From Gammaproteobacteria bacterium (GTDB lineage Bacteria > Pseudomonadota > Gammaproteobacteria > Thiotrichales > Thiotrichaceae), in the NCBI GenBank assembly GCA_018822845.1, contig JAHJJD010000063.1:1-64000 (forward strand): DNA of 64,000 nucleotides, written 5' to 3'. Of the stretch, positions 15,696 through 24,144 are shown piece by piece. How positions within the stretch are numbered: position 1 is the stretch's first letter; each line of letters begins with the position of its first letter. A program made the position numbers and the translations under genes. The notes beneath the pieces were generated by a model. That model was not told the DNA's origin and searched no databases. It was given only the letters and a program-made list of their open reading frames with translations.

Positions 15696-17300
15696 TCACG
15701 CGCCCCATACATCCACGGGTAAGCCGCCATCAGTATGTGCCTGATGCCAGATTTTCTCGTCCCAGCTTATTTGCGGATCACGGTTGAAAATCACCAAATG
15801 CACCTCTTCCGCCCCACACTGCCGCGCATACTCTGCCGCCTGAACCACCCCTTCGGCAATCATCTTGTCGAGGCTGCCGCGCAGGATCTTCAACTCAATC
15901 ACCACCCGCTGTACTTCGCCATAAAACCCCTTGGCCTCATCCAGAGGCCATTCCAGCAACAGGTCGGTGCGCTTGCGCCCCAGTGCATATTCGCGGTGGA
16001 TGCGCCCACCGCCGTTGACGATGCGCTGTAAAAACGCTTGCAGGATCAGGTGCGGCCCGGCCTCCTTGTATGGCACGCCTTGCAGCCACACGTCCGAATT
16101 TTCGCGGAAAAACTGCTGGAAGTTGGTCAGCAGCTTGCCCATGTCCAGCCGCCGTTCGGGGGTCAGATACCATGCCTGCTGTTCGGAAATGGACGCCTGC
16201 AACTGCCAGGTCAGCTCACGCGGGATGATTTCCTGATAAATGCGGTTGCTGATGGCGATTTGCGGGCGGGTGGTGATCAGCCCCAAATCTTCCACGTATT
16301 GCAGGTCATCGTCCTGGATATTGGCGATCAGGCTGTCACCCGCCAGCATGGCAGACACCACCGCATGGACGCGGCGTTCCTTGAGCTGGTTCGCCAACTG
16401 GTCAAGGTGGGTGGCGCGGGAGCGGATCAGGCGGTCACGGGCGGCATGGTAACGTTCCAGCGTGATCGGGGAGCTGCGGTCGCGGGCGGATTTGTCTTCC
16501 CAGGTCAGTTCATTGCCAAGGGCATTCACCAGCCACGGCTGCCCCATGGAATCCGCCCATAATTCCGGGAATACCCCAGCCTCAAACACTTGCCCGGTGA
16601 TATCGGTGTGCTGCTGGTAAAGCTTTTGCACTTCCTCAAGGGTGAAATTGCCCATGCGCAGGGATTTGGCCTTGATGTTGAAGGCACTGCCGCCAGTGAT
16701 GGTTTCCTTGTGCGGGTTCTGGATGCGGTAATCGCGCACGTCCCGCACCCCGCAGAGGATGATGCTTTGCGGGAAGGCACGCGGGCGTTGCGCGTACCCG
16801 GCGCGGATTTGCCGTAAGAGCGAAATCAGGGTGTCACCGATCAGGGTGTCCACTTCATCCAGCATCAGCACGATCGGTTTGGGGCTGAGTTGCGCCCACT
16901 CCGTCAGCAGTTGGGTTAACGCCCCACTGGGTTGGCGGATACTCAACAACTGGTCGGCAATGGCTTGCAGGCGTGGCTCAATGCCATAGGTGCGGGCAGC
17001 CGCTGCAATGGTTTCACAGACGACGGTCATGCCTTTGTCGGCATCTTCCCTGGCGGTTTGCGCCCCTTCGATATTGACGTACAGGGCATTGTAATCGCCG
17101 CTACCGTTCAGCACCTCCATCATTGCCAGCAGGGTGCTGGTCTTGCCGGTCTGGCGCGGGGCGTGCAGCACGAAATATTTATGCCGCTCAATCAGAACCT
17201 GGACTTCTTCCCAGTCGAGGCGCTGCATTGGGTCAATGCAGTAATGGTCAGAGGGGACGACCGGGCCGGAGGTGTTGAAGTGCTTTTGCATGGCAGTCAC
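15696..17300 (-). CDS. AAA-type ATP-binding protein with C-terminal PD-(D/E)XK-like domain
   Basis: A 534-residue protein. Walker A is LHAPRQTGKTS (about 46-55), Walker B PIVLMLDEVDTLI (about 142-154), and a sensor region SIILCGVRDVRDYRI follows. The C-terminal 130 residues carry the nuclease-like pattern LLLEWP then VVIELKILRG and AAEYARQCGAEEVHLVIFNRD, typical of the PD-(D/E)XK fold. Proteins of this design are multi-copy in many sulfur bacteria and Bacteroidetes; their role is not established and DNA mobility or defence has been suggested. GTG start at 17300; MQKHF at 17291 is an alternative. Transcribed alone, convergent with the lipoprotein gene. Confidence 0.75.
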   Translation of the reverse strand: MTAMQKHFNTSGPVVPSDHYCIDPMQRLDWEEVQVLIERHKYFVLHAPRQTGKTSTLLAMMEVLNGSGDYNALYVNIEGAQTAREDADKGMTVVCETIAAAARTYGIEPRLQAIADQLLSIRQPSGALTQLLTEWAQLSPKPIVLMLDEVDTLIGDTLISLLRQIRAGYAQRPRAFPQSIILCGVRDVRDYRIQNPHKETITGGSAFNIKAKSLRMGNFTLEEVQKLYQQHTDITGQVFEAGVFPELWADSMGQPWLVNALGNELTWEDKSARDRSSPITLERYHAARDRLIRSRATHLDQLANQLKERRVHAVVSAMLAGDSLIANIQDDDLQYVEDLGLITTRPQIAISNRIYQEIIPRELTWQLQASISEQQAWYLTPERRLDMGKLLTNFQQFFRENSDVWLQGVPYKEAGPHLILQAFLQRIVNGGGRIHREYALGRKRTDLLLEWPLDEAKGFYGEVQRVVIELKILRGSLDKMIAEGVVQAAEYARQCGAEEVHLVIFNRDPQISWDEKIWHQAHTDGGLPVDVWGA

Positions 17301-17445
17301 TGGAAATCATTCGGATAAGCCAAGTCTAGCATAAAGTGGCTTCCCCCATTCCCTGGTGCGGGTTGTCAGCAATTTTTGACTTAAATTCACCTAGCCTCGT
17401 TCAACAGATAGGGAAGGAGGAGCGCTTTCTGTTGACCTTACGTAT

Positions 17446-18441
17446 CTACCTCACCGGCAAATCAATAAATGTCACCACTCCCACCCCGCTATTCGCCAGC
17501 GGATCACTCGCATACCGCTCCAGCATCGGCGCACCCTTTGCCATCTTCAGCTTGCGCATCCGCGCATGCCCGGTCGCGGCATGCCAAGCCAGTTCCAGAT
17601 ACTGGTACTCGCCCTTGAGGGTGGTGCGGAAATACTTCTGCGCAGGCAGCTTGCCCGCATTGAATCCATCCGCCACCTTGACCTCTTTCACCGGAATCGC
17701 CATATCACATACCACCAGCAACTTTTTCTTGTCGAACTTGTGGTAAATCGTCAGCGGCATTCCGGTTTGCTCCAGCCCGTATTGCGCGACAGCTTCGGTA
17801 AGCAGGGGGAAATTGGCACGTGCGGCGGCAGGCAGGTCGCTCAGCAACCCGTCAAAACGTCTGGCGATATAGGTTTCCTGCGGCATTTCCCGCGCGCCGT
17901 CGAAACTGATGTCGACCGGGTCGGAATGGTCGCCGACGAATTGCGCCAGTCGGCCAAGGCCAATGTCATAATCCTTGCTGACCGTAGCCGCAATCATCGG
18001 CTCCAGCCAGCGGAGCAGGAACGGTAGTTTGCTGCGCATTCCCCAGCTTACTTGCGTACCGTCTGCGACCGGGGTAAATGTCCAGAAAACCTCACCCTTG
18101 GAGCGCATCGGGCGGGTGAATTCAATCCTTTGCTCGATTCTTTGTGGCGGAACCAGCCCGGTATGAGTGATTTTGCCAGCACCGACCAGTTTACCATCCC
18201 ATGTGTACCAGCCAGCCTTGAGCATAGGGAAGGGCGAAAATTCCAGCCGGGTGTCAGGTTCGTGCATCAGCCAGGCACTCCAGTGCGGCCAGGTCTTGAA
18301 ATCACGCACAGTATCGTAGAGCTTTTCTGCTGGAGCCTTGATGAGGCGGGTGCGCTCCAGGCTAACGCCAGCTGGCTTCCGGGCCAGCCAGATAATTACG
18401 CCAGTCACTACCATCAAAAAAATAATTGACAGGATATTCAT
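17446..18441 (-). CDS. SRPBCC-family protein with GyrI-like C-terminal half
   Basis: A 331-residue protein with one N-terminal membrane segment (ILSIIFLMVVTGVIIWLA). A START/SRPBCC ligand-binding domain follows: IKAPAEKLYDTVRDFKTWPHWSAW and then GEVFWTFTPVADGTQVSWGM. The second half, from about residue 185, reads like a GyrI-like effector-binding domain (ETYIARRFDGLL and AHMARMRK-like strands). Such SRPBCC-GyrI fusions are widespread conserved hypotheticals that bind hydrophobic ligands; no substrate can be named. Single gene, no operon partners. Nothing notable lies in the 145 bp to the upstream AAA gene. Confidence 0.72.
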   Translation of the reverse strand: MNILSIIFLMVVTGVIIWLARKPAGVSLERTRLIKAPAEKLYDTVRDFKTWPHWSAWLMHEPDTRLEFSPFPMLKAGWYTWDGKLVGAGKITHTGLVPPQRIEQRIEFTRPMRSKGEVFWTFTPVADGTQVSWGMRSKLPFLLRWLEPMIAATVSKDYDIGLGRLAQFVGDHSDPVDISFDGAREMPQETYIARRFDGLLSDLPAAARANFPLLTEAVAQYGLEQTGMPLTIYHKFDKKKLLVVCDMAIPVKEVKVADGFNAGKLPAQKYFRTTLKGEYQYLELAWHAATGHARMRKLKMAKGAPMLERYASDPLANSGVGVVTFIDLPVR

Positions 18442-18551
18442 GCTTTTATCCTTATATTGTAATGACTGGCAAGCTTAGCAGATTCCATTTGTACTTGTGG
18501 AATAACGTTTGTGAATGTTTGGAGACAAACCATTAGGCGAATACAGACTTA

Positions 18552-18581
18552 TTGCACCTTTTGCCTGAAATGGCCTATCTT
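18552..18581 (+). promoter_or_regulatory. Sigma70-like promoter of sodB
   Basis: TTGCAC (18552-18557), an 18-bp spacer, and TATCTT (18576-18581), about 45 bp before the sodB ATG, which has a GAGGAG ribosome site. Confidence 0.45.
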
Positions 18582-18625
18582 ACGCCCTGAATTCAAATCA
18601 ATGAACAATAGAGGAGTAACGACCC

Positions 18626-19213
18626 ATGACTCATACACTACCCGACCTGCCGTTTGCCAAGGATGCACTGGCTCCCCACATGTCCGCCGAAACGCTGGAA
18701 TACCATCACGACAAGCACCATAACGCTTACGTGACCAACCTGAACAACCTGATTCCCGGCACCGAATTCGAAAACATGAGCCTGGAAGACATCGTGAAAT
18801 CCGCGTCTGCTGGCGGTGTTTACAACAACGCAGCACAGGTCTGGAACCACACTTTCTTCTGGAACTGCCTGTCCCCCAACGGCGGCGGCGAACCAGACGG
18901 CGCGCTGGCTGATGCCATCAATGCCAAGTGGGGTTCTTTCGACGAATTCAAGAAAGCATTCACGGCTTCCGCTGTTGGCAACTTTGGTTCCGGCTGGACT
19001 TGGCTGGTGAAAAAGGCTGATGGTTCCGTCGACATCGTGAACATGGGCGCTGCGGGCACTCCGTTGACTACCGGCGACACTGCGCTGCTGTGCGTGGATG
19101 TGTGGGAACACGCCTACTACATCGATTACCGCAACCTGCGTCCAAAGTTTGTTGAGACCTTCATCAACAATCTGGCCAACTGGGAATTTGCAGCGGCGAA
19201 TTTCGCAGCGTAA
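18626..19213 (+). CDS. sodB: Superoxide dismutase, iron type
   Basis: A 195-residue FeSOD converting superoxide to hydrogen peroxide and oxygen in the cytoplasm. Metal ligands are visible: His in [11 protein letters not shown], His in [12 protein letters not shown], and Asp/His in [11 protein letters not shown]. The [17 protein letters not shown] signature favours iron over manganese. Length and N-terminus ([19 protein letters not shown]) are standard. Monocistronic, with its own promoter and a strong terminator. Confidence 0.97.
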   Translation: MTHTLPDLPFAKDALAPHMSAETLEYHHDKHHNAYVTNLNNLIPGTEFENMSLEDIVKSASAGGVYNNAAQVWNHTFFWNCLSPNGGGEPDGALADAINAKWGSFDEFKKAFTASAVGNFGSGWTWLVKKADGSVDIVNMGAAGTPLTTGDTALLCVDVWEHAYYIDYRNLRPKFVETFINNLANWEFAAANFAA

Positions 19214-19234
19214 GCGCAAGCTTCAGCGCATGAT

Positions 19235-19263
19235 AAAAAAACCGGGCTAGCCCCGGTTTTTTT
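19235..19263 (+). terminator. Rho-independent terminator of sodB
   Basis: An A-run, ACCGGG, a five-base loop, CCCGGT, then seven T's in total, about 20 bp after the sodB stop. The symmetric A/T tracts could let it work on both strands. Confidence 0.92.
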
Positions 19264-19333
19264 GTGCCTGTTTCAGGTGAGCCATACGCCTTGATCTGCT
19301 AATCCTTGCGGTTTGTATGGAATATGGGGTTGT

Positions 19334-19347
19334 TTGATATTTATCAA
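19334..19347. promoter_or_regulatory. Perfect FNR/CRP-family box upstream of the DUF2189 / oxidase-like operon
   Basis: TTGATATTTATCAA fits TTGAT-N4-ATCAA exactly. It lies about 90 bp before the ATG at 19437. A weak CATTAC (19370-19375) sits where a -10 would fall if the box were centred near -41.5, as in class II FNR-activated promoters. Confidence 0.6.
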
Positions 19348-19436
19348 TTATAAGTGGTTAGGGGGAATGCATTACGCCCCAAAAACCAATGATAAAGAGG
19401 GGAAATCGCCAGTAAGCTACCACAGGAGAAGATAAT

Positions 19437-20456
19437 ATGACGTCCATTCCAAGTGACCACCCGGCGGGGGGAGATCCCGCACCTGCTATTCGACAACTTG
19501 ATGGCAGCGCACCCATGCGCTGGCTGGGCAAGGGGTGGGATGACCTGAAGGTCAGACCCGTTGCCAGTGTTGTCTACGGTCTGGTTTTTACCATCGCAGG
19601 TGCTTTGATGATTTGGCTGGGCCCAGCCAATCCCATTTTTACCCTGTTTCTGTTGTCGAGCTTCATGCTCATCGGCCCGCTGGCTGCGGTGGGGCTGTAT
19701 GACATGAGCCACCGGATCGAAGAGGGCGAACGGCCCTCGCTGCTACATGCCCTTTCCAACGCCCGTTTCAGCACTTTCAAGCTGATTATGTTCGGCTTGG
19801 TCCTGGGTGCTGTGGTGTTGCTGTGGACGGTTATCACAACGGCGATCGTCAACCTGTTTTTCGGTAATAGCCCGCTGGTGATGGATAGTCTGGGGGCGTT
19901 GTTGAATGGTGAGAATTCCCTGCCGTTTTTTGCCGTCTTCATCCTGAGCGGACTGGTGCTGGGTTTGCTGGTGTCGGCAGTTGCCATCGTTTCAGTTCCG
20001 CTCGCCAGTCATAAACGGGCTGATACCATTACAGCGGCCATTATCCTGCTGGTATTGCTGGTGGTGTGGGCGCGGCTGATTGCGATGTTGTTCGGGTTGT
20101 TTTTCGGTGATACCGCACTGATCAGCGGTGGCTGGCAAACCTTACTGGGGGATGCGAATTTCCTGCCCTTCGTTGCGACGTTTGTGATTTGTGGTTTTGT
20201 GTTGGCGGCGGTGGTTTTCAGTATCAGCGTTGTCACCGTGCAGTACATTTCCCATCGTGATGTCGGCTTGATGACGGCCATTTCCACCAGCGTGCGTGCC
20301 GTGATGCGCAATCCGGTGGTGATGATGCGCTGGGCGGCAACCATTGCCATCATGGTGCTGCTCGGAATGGGTGCGTTTTTCATCGGTCTTGCGGTAACAT
20401 TGCCTCTCATAGGTCACGCCAGTTGGCATGCGTATCGTGAGATGGTAGAAGATTGA
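19437..20456 (+). CDS. DUF2189-family polytopic membrane protein
   Basis: A 339-residue membrane protein with about nine hydrophobic segments. It has the DUF2189 hallmarks: an amphipathic start (MRWLGKGWDDLKVRPVASVVYG), FMLIGPLAAVGLYDMSHRIEEGERP, and the ending LAVTLPLIGHASWHAYREMV. The middle contains a duplicated block (about 120-200 and 205-260) lengthening it relative to the 259-residue homologue at 22700-23479. The family function is unknown, but it recurs beside cytochrome oxidase genes. The stop overlaps the start of the oxidase-like gene (TTGA), so they are coupled, both behind the FNR-type box. An in-membrane accessory role for the oxidase-like subunit is inferred. Confidence 0.8.
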   Translation: MTSIPSDHPAGGDPAPAIRQLDGSAPMRWLGKGWDDLKVRPVASVVYGLVFTIAGALMIWLGPANPIFTLFLLSSFMLIGPLAAVGLYDMSHRIEEGERPSLLHALSNARFSTFKLIMFGLVLGAVVLLWTVITTAIVNLFFGNSPLVMDSLGALLNGENSLPFFAVFILSGLVLGLLVSAVAIVSVPLASHKRADTITAAIILLVLLVVWARLIAMLFGLFFGDTALISGGWQTLLGDANFLPFVATFVICGFVLAAVVFSISVVTVQYISHRDVGLMTAISTSVRAVMRNPVVMMRWAATIAIMVLLGMGAFFIGLAVTLPLIGHASWHAYREMVED

Positions 20457-21802
20457 ATCAACAAATATTTGGATTGCCTGATCCACAAGGCCATGCCCGC
20501 ACACTTGCTGCGGGGTGGCTGAAACTGGGCGTTTTTGCCTTGCTGGCAGCGGGGCTTTTTTCCTTGTTGCTGGTGTTGTCGCGCACTCCCGGTGTGCAGG
20601 ATATGATTCCCTGGCTCGACTTTTTCCATACGGCGCTGGTGGTGCATGTGGTGCTGTCGGTAGTGATCTGGTTTATGGCTTTCGCCGGGGTGTTATGGAC
20701 TGCCAATAGCCGGATTGAACAGCCGCTGTGGGACAAGGCCATTCTTGCCGTCGCTGCTATCGGGACTGTGCTGATTATCCTGTCGCCTTTTAGTGGGGAT
20801 GGAAATCCACTGCTGAATAACTACGTTCCTATCCTGCAACAGCCGGTATTCCTGTGGGGGCTGGCTGTGTTTGGCATTGCTTTTACCTGGCTAATCATTC
20901 GTTCACTGATGGTGGCGGAATGGGGAACGCCGAGCGAAGCGGGTGTTTACTTCAGTATTCTGGTGGCGGCGGTTGCATTGATTGCCTTGCTGATGAGTGG
21001 GGTAAACATGCCTGCCGGACTCAGTGGGCAGGGTTTCTACGAGCTGTTGTTCTGGGGGGGCGGGCATGTTTTGCAATTCACCCATGCGCTGCTGCTGATG
21101 GTGGCGTGGCTATGGCTGGCGGAAGCTACCGGAGCCAAAATCCGGCTTGCCCCCTCAATCGCCAAAGCCCTGTTTGGGCTGATGTTGCTACCGGTGCTGG
21201 CTGTACCTTTCATTTATCTGCAATACGATCTGGCCTCGGCGGAGCATCGTGCGGCCTTTACCCAGTTGATGAAGTATGGCGGGCTGACGGCTCTGCCGTT
21301 GGGCGCTGTAGCGGCTTTCCATGCCTTTACGGCTGGCAGGGTGGGGGAGGCGGTTTTGCGCCCGCAACGCAATGCGCTGTATGCCTCCATCGTGCTGTTT
21401 GCTGCCGGGGGGATTATCGGTTTCCTGATCCATGGGGTGAATGTCGTCATTCCGGCGCATTACCACGGCTCCATTGTGGGGGTGACGCTGGCGTTCATGG
21501 GGCTGACTTACTATCTGCTGCCACGCTTGGGTTTCCAGCCTGCCGGGTCAAAATGGGCGGCGTGGCAGCCGTATGTCTATGGTGGCGGGCAGTTGATGCA
21601 TATCCTGGGGTTGGCCTGGTCTGGCGGTTATGGTGTTCAGCGCAAGACCGCAGGTGCTGCACAGGGGCTGCACGACCTGCCCCAGATTCTCGGTATGGGA
21701 ATGATGGGGCTGGGCGGTCTGATCGCCATTATCGGCGGGGGGATTTTCGTGCTGGTGGTATTGCGCGCGATGTACGCCAAACCTCACCAGACCAGCAGGT
21801 AA
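20453..21802 (+). CDS. Heme-copper-oxidase subunit I-like protein (cbb3/NOR-like, apparently incomplete CuB site)
   Basis: A 449-residue, roughly 12-helix protein. Histidines fit subunit I: H59/H65 in FHTALVVHVVLSVVIWF (low-spin haem), H205 in WGGGHVLQFTHALLL (metal B ligand), H336 and H338 in AHYHGSIVGVTLAFMGLTYY (high- and low-spin haems), and LMHILGLAWSGGYGVQRK resembling the segment after helix X in oxidases. I cannot find the adjacent His-His pair that completes CuB/FeB in helix VII; only H265 is near. No subunit II gene adjoins. It starts with TTG overlapping the DUF2189 stop and ends 19 bp inside ctaB on the other strand. It could be a divergent oxidase, an NO reductase relative or a non-catalytic haem protein. 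Confidence 0.7.
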   Translation: MNQQIFGLPDPQGHARTLAAGWLKLGVFALLAAGLFSLLLVLSRTPGVQDMIPWLDFFHTALVVHVVLSVVIWFMAFAGVLWTANSRIEQPLWDKAILAVAAIGTVLIILSPFSGDGNPLLNNYVPILQQPVFLWGLAVFGIAFTWLIIRSLMVAEWGTPSEAGVYFSILVAAVALIALLMSGVNMPAGLSGQGFYELLFWGGGHVLQFTHALLLMVAWLWLAEATGAKIRLAPSIAKALFGLMLLPVLAVPFIYLQYDLASAEHRAAFTQLMKYGGLTALPLGAVAAFHAFTAGRVGEAVLRPQRNALYASIVLFAAGGIIGFLIHGVNVVIPAHYHGSIVGVTLAFMGLTYYLLPRLGFQPAGSKWAAWQPYVYGGGQLMHILGLAWSGGYGVQRKTAGAAQGLHDLPQILGMGMMGLGGLIAIIGGGIFVLVVLRAMYAKPHQTSR

Positions 21803-22677
21803 TGATCCACCAGCAGGGCAATGAACAGTGCGCTCAGGTAGAAAATCGAATAGCCGAAGGTCTTCATCGCATGCTGGTCGCCTTCACTGCGGTACAGGAC
21901 GATGGTGTGATACAGGAAGCCTGCCCCCAGTGCACTGGCCGCCAGCAGGTATAACCAGCCGCTCATGTGGGTGAGGAACGGCATCAGCGTGACCGCAATC
22001 AGCATCAGCGTATACAGCACGATATTCAGTTTGGTGAACGCTACCCCGTGGGTCACTGGCAGCATTGGTACGCCCGCCTTGCGGTAATCTTCCCGGCGCT
22101 TGATCGCCAGCGGCCAGAAATGTGGCGGTGTCCAGATGAAAATGATCAGGAATAGCAACAGCGCGTCGGTATGCAGTTCCCCGGTGACAGCCGTCCAGCC
22201 CAGCACGGGTGGAGCTGCGCCTGCCGCACCACCCAGCACGATATTGTGCGGAGTGGAACGTTTCAGGTACATGGTATAGATCACCGCATAACCCACCATG
22301 GAAGCCAGGGTCAGCATGGCGGTCAGCCAGTTGACCATGACGCCGAGGATGAACATGGATAGAACGCCCAGCCCTACCGCAAACACCAGCGCCTGCGCAG
22401 TGCTGAGCTGGTGTTGCGGAAGCGGGCGGTGTTCAGTGCGTTTCATCACGGCATCAATGTGCTGATCGACGATATGATTGATTGCCGCGCCACAGGATGC
22501 ACCCAGCCCGATTCCCAGCAAGCCCCAGAACAGGGTTGTCAGTGGCACGGGGTCATGGGTGGAAAGCAGCATCCCGACCATGGTGGTAAACACGATCAGG
22601 CTTACCACCTTCAGTTTGCACAGGCCGAGATAGGCTTTCCAGTTGACTCCAGCATCAATGGCGGCGACATTTATCAT
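21784..22677 (-). CDS. ctaB: Protoheme IX farnesyltransferase (heme O synthase)
   Basis: A 297-residue UbiA-family prenyltransferase adding a farnesyl group to haem B to give haem O, the first step to haem A. The active-site motif NHIVDQHIDAVMKRTEHRP (N-x3-D-x3-D with RT-x2-RP) is intact, and IWTPPHFWPLAI is the second diagnostic motif. About nine membrane helices. It ends the minus-strand oxidase gene block and overlaps the oxidase-like gene tail to tail. Heme A synthase (ctaA), usually next to it, is not in the window. Often also called cyoE. Confidence 0.95.
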   Translation of the reverse strand: MINVAAIDAGVNWKAYLGLCKLKVVSLIVFTTMVGMLLSTHDPVPLTTLFWGLLGIGLGASCGAAINHIVDQHIDAVMKRTEHRPLPQHQLSTAQALVFAVGLGVLSMFILGVMVNWLTAMLTLASMVGYAVIYTMYLKRSTPHNIVLGGAAGAAPPVLGWTAVTGELHTDALLLFLIIFIWTPPHFWPLAIKRREDYRKAGVPMLPVTHGVAFTKLNIVLYTLMLIAVTLMPFLTHMSGWLYLLAASALGAGFLYHTIVLYRSEGDQHAMKTFGYSIFYLSALFIALLVDHYLLVW

Positions 22678-22699
22678 GAATGGTTCTCCAATGGTTTGC

Positions 22700-23479
22700 T
22701 TATTCTTCGGCGATCAGGTCGCGGTAGGCGTGCCAGCTTGCATGGCCTGCAATTGGCAAGGTAATGGCCAGACCAACGAAGAAGAAAATGAAGCCGAGGA
22801 ACATCAGCGTGGCCAGAATGAGTGCCCAGCTCAGCATGACGCCTGGGTTGGCGATGACGGTTTTCACGCTGGTGATCATGGCGGTTACGAAGTCGACTTT
22901 CCTGTCGGTAATCAGTGGTACGGATACGGCGCTGATGGAAAAGGCAACTGCCGCCACCAGACCGCCACCCAAAGCCCATGCCATCAGGAAGGGCACAAAC
23001 TGCTTATGGGCCAGCAAGGTGTCTTGCAGGTTGTCCGTTACGGTAATGTTATTGAAGAACAGCGCCACGGTGACGGATGACAGCAAAGCCCAGATTCCCA
23101 TCAATACACCCAGCACCAGGGCGAAGCTGACCAGGCTGACGGCGTTGAAACGCAAGCCATCCAGCCCCTGGGTGAAATGCGGCTTGCCGCCCTTTTCCAG
23201 GGTGCGGCTCATGCAATAGAAGCCGACCGCTACAATCGGGCCAATAATCAGGAAACCGGCTGCCAGCGAGGTGACGAAAATGGGGTTTTCCCAGCTCATC
23301 CAGGCCAGTACCAACCCGAGTACCACGTAGATCATTCCATAGGTCATGCTGGCTCCCATGGCTGACTTGAAATCCTTGACGCCAGCGTTGAGCCAGCGCA
23401 TGGATGCCTCCGAATCCACTTTACGCACGGTCAGGCGTGATGCTTCGGAAATATGCCCTGTACTGCTAATTGTGGCCAT
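22700..23479 (-). CDS. DUF2189-family membrane protein (second copy)
   Basis: A 259-residue protein with six or so membrane segments. I start it at 23479 (MATISSTG), which has GAGGAG nine bases upstream, rather than the longer ORF opening at 23530. Shared with the 19437 gene: WLNAGVKDFKSAMGASMTYG, FLIIGPIVAVGFYCMSRTLEKGGKP and GLAITLPIAGHASWHAYRDL. It stands where ctaA is normally found, between the SCO-like gene and ctaB, so a haem or oxidase assembly role is plausible though undemonstrated. Confidence 0.8.
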   Translation of the reverse strand: MATISSTGHISEASRLTVRKVDSEASMRWLNAGVKDFKSAMGASMTYGMIYVVLGLVLAWMSWENPIFVTSLAAGFLIIGPIVAVGFYCMSRTLEKGGKPHFTQGLDGLRFNAVSLVSFALVLGVLMGIWALLSSVTVALFFNNITVTDNLQDTLLAHKQFVPFLMAWALGGGLVAAVAFSISAVSVPLITDRKVDFVTAMITSVKTVIANPGVMLSWALILATLMFLGFIFFFVGLAITLPIAGHASWHAYRDLIAEE

Positions 23480-23526
23480 AACACTTTCTCCTCTTCCTAT
23501 TATTAACATTAGCCATGCGGCTCTCT

Positions 23527-24144
23527 TCACCCCACCTGCGAAACCTTCAGCAGGCGGCGTAGATCCTTGATAATCAGTTCCCCTTTGGAATCAGGTGGAT
23601 AGGACATCATGACATTACCTAGCGGGTCGATGATGTAAAGGCCATCTTTTGCTGCCGGATTGGGGTTTTGCAAAACGGCCTGCAATTGCGCGATGGAAGC
23701 CACTGGCCCCACCGCCACTTTCATTCCTGCGTGTTCCTTCAAGTGTAGTTGCAACGCGGCCAACTGGCTGGTCTCGGTCAGCACCAGCAAGCGTTCTACC
23801 CGGCGGCGCTCATTGCCCATGGCCTGGCGTACCTGGCGCAGGAAATACAGGTTTTGCTGGCAGCTTGTGGCGCAAGCCGAATCAGCAACCGTTACCAGTA
23901 CCCATTTGCCACGCAAATCCGTTGTGTTGAATGTAGCCCCGTCTGCCCCCACCAGTGGTAATTCACCCACTGCCCGCACGGGAGATACCAGCGTGCCGTA
24001 ATTGGTGGTTGCCGGGGTCGGCAATTTGTCCATGAACTGGAAGTACAGCCAGCCAGCCAGATACGGCAAGGCACACACTGTCACCAGAATCCACAGGGTA
24101 TGGTTGCTGCGTTTGGGTTGGGTGGTGTCCACAGCGCTAGTCAT
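23527..24144 (-). CDS. SCO/thioredoxin-like membrane protein of the cytochrome oxidase cluster
   Basis: A 205-residue protein: one N-terminal membrane helix (TLWILVTVCALPYLAGWLYFQF), then a thioredoxin-like fold with WVLVTVADSACATSCQQNLY. CATSC takes the place of the SCO copper motif CxxxC, and GLYIIDPLGNVMMSYP is the usual C-terminal strand. The conserved SCO His is not obvious. Start chosen at 24144 because it overlaps the surf1 stop by ATGA. Likely helps reduce or metallate the CuA site of CoxB. Function by context. Confidence 0.75.
   Translation of the reverse strand: MTSAVDTTQPKRSNHTLWILVTVCALPYLAGWLYFQFMDKLPTPATTNYGTLVSPVRAVGELPLVGADGATFNTTDLRGKWVLVTVADSACATSCQQNLYFLRQVRQAMGNERRRVERLLVLTETSQLAALQLHLKEHAGMKVAVGPVASIAQLQAVLQNPNPAAKDGLYIIDPLGNVMMSYPPDSKGELIIKDLRRLLKVSQVG

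Noticed and set aside
20854-21954. 366-residue plus-strand ORF
   Set aside because: Alternative frame of the oxidase-like gene, Gly/Cys/Trp-rich, typical of a shifted frame.
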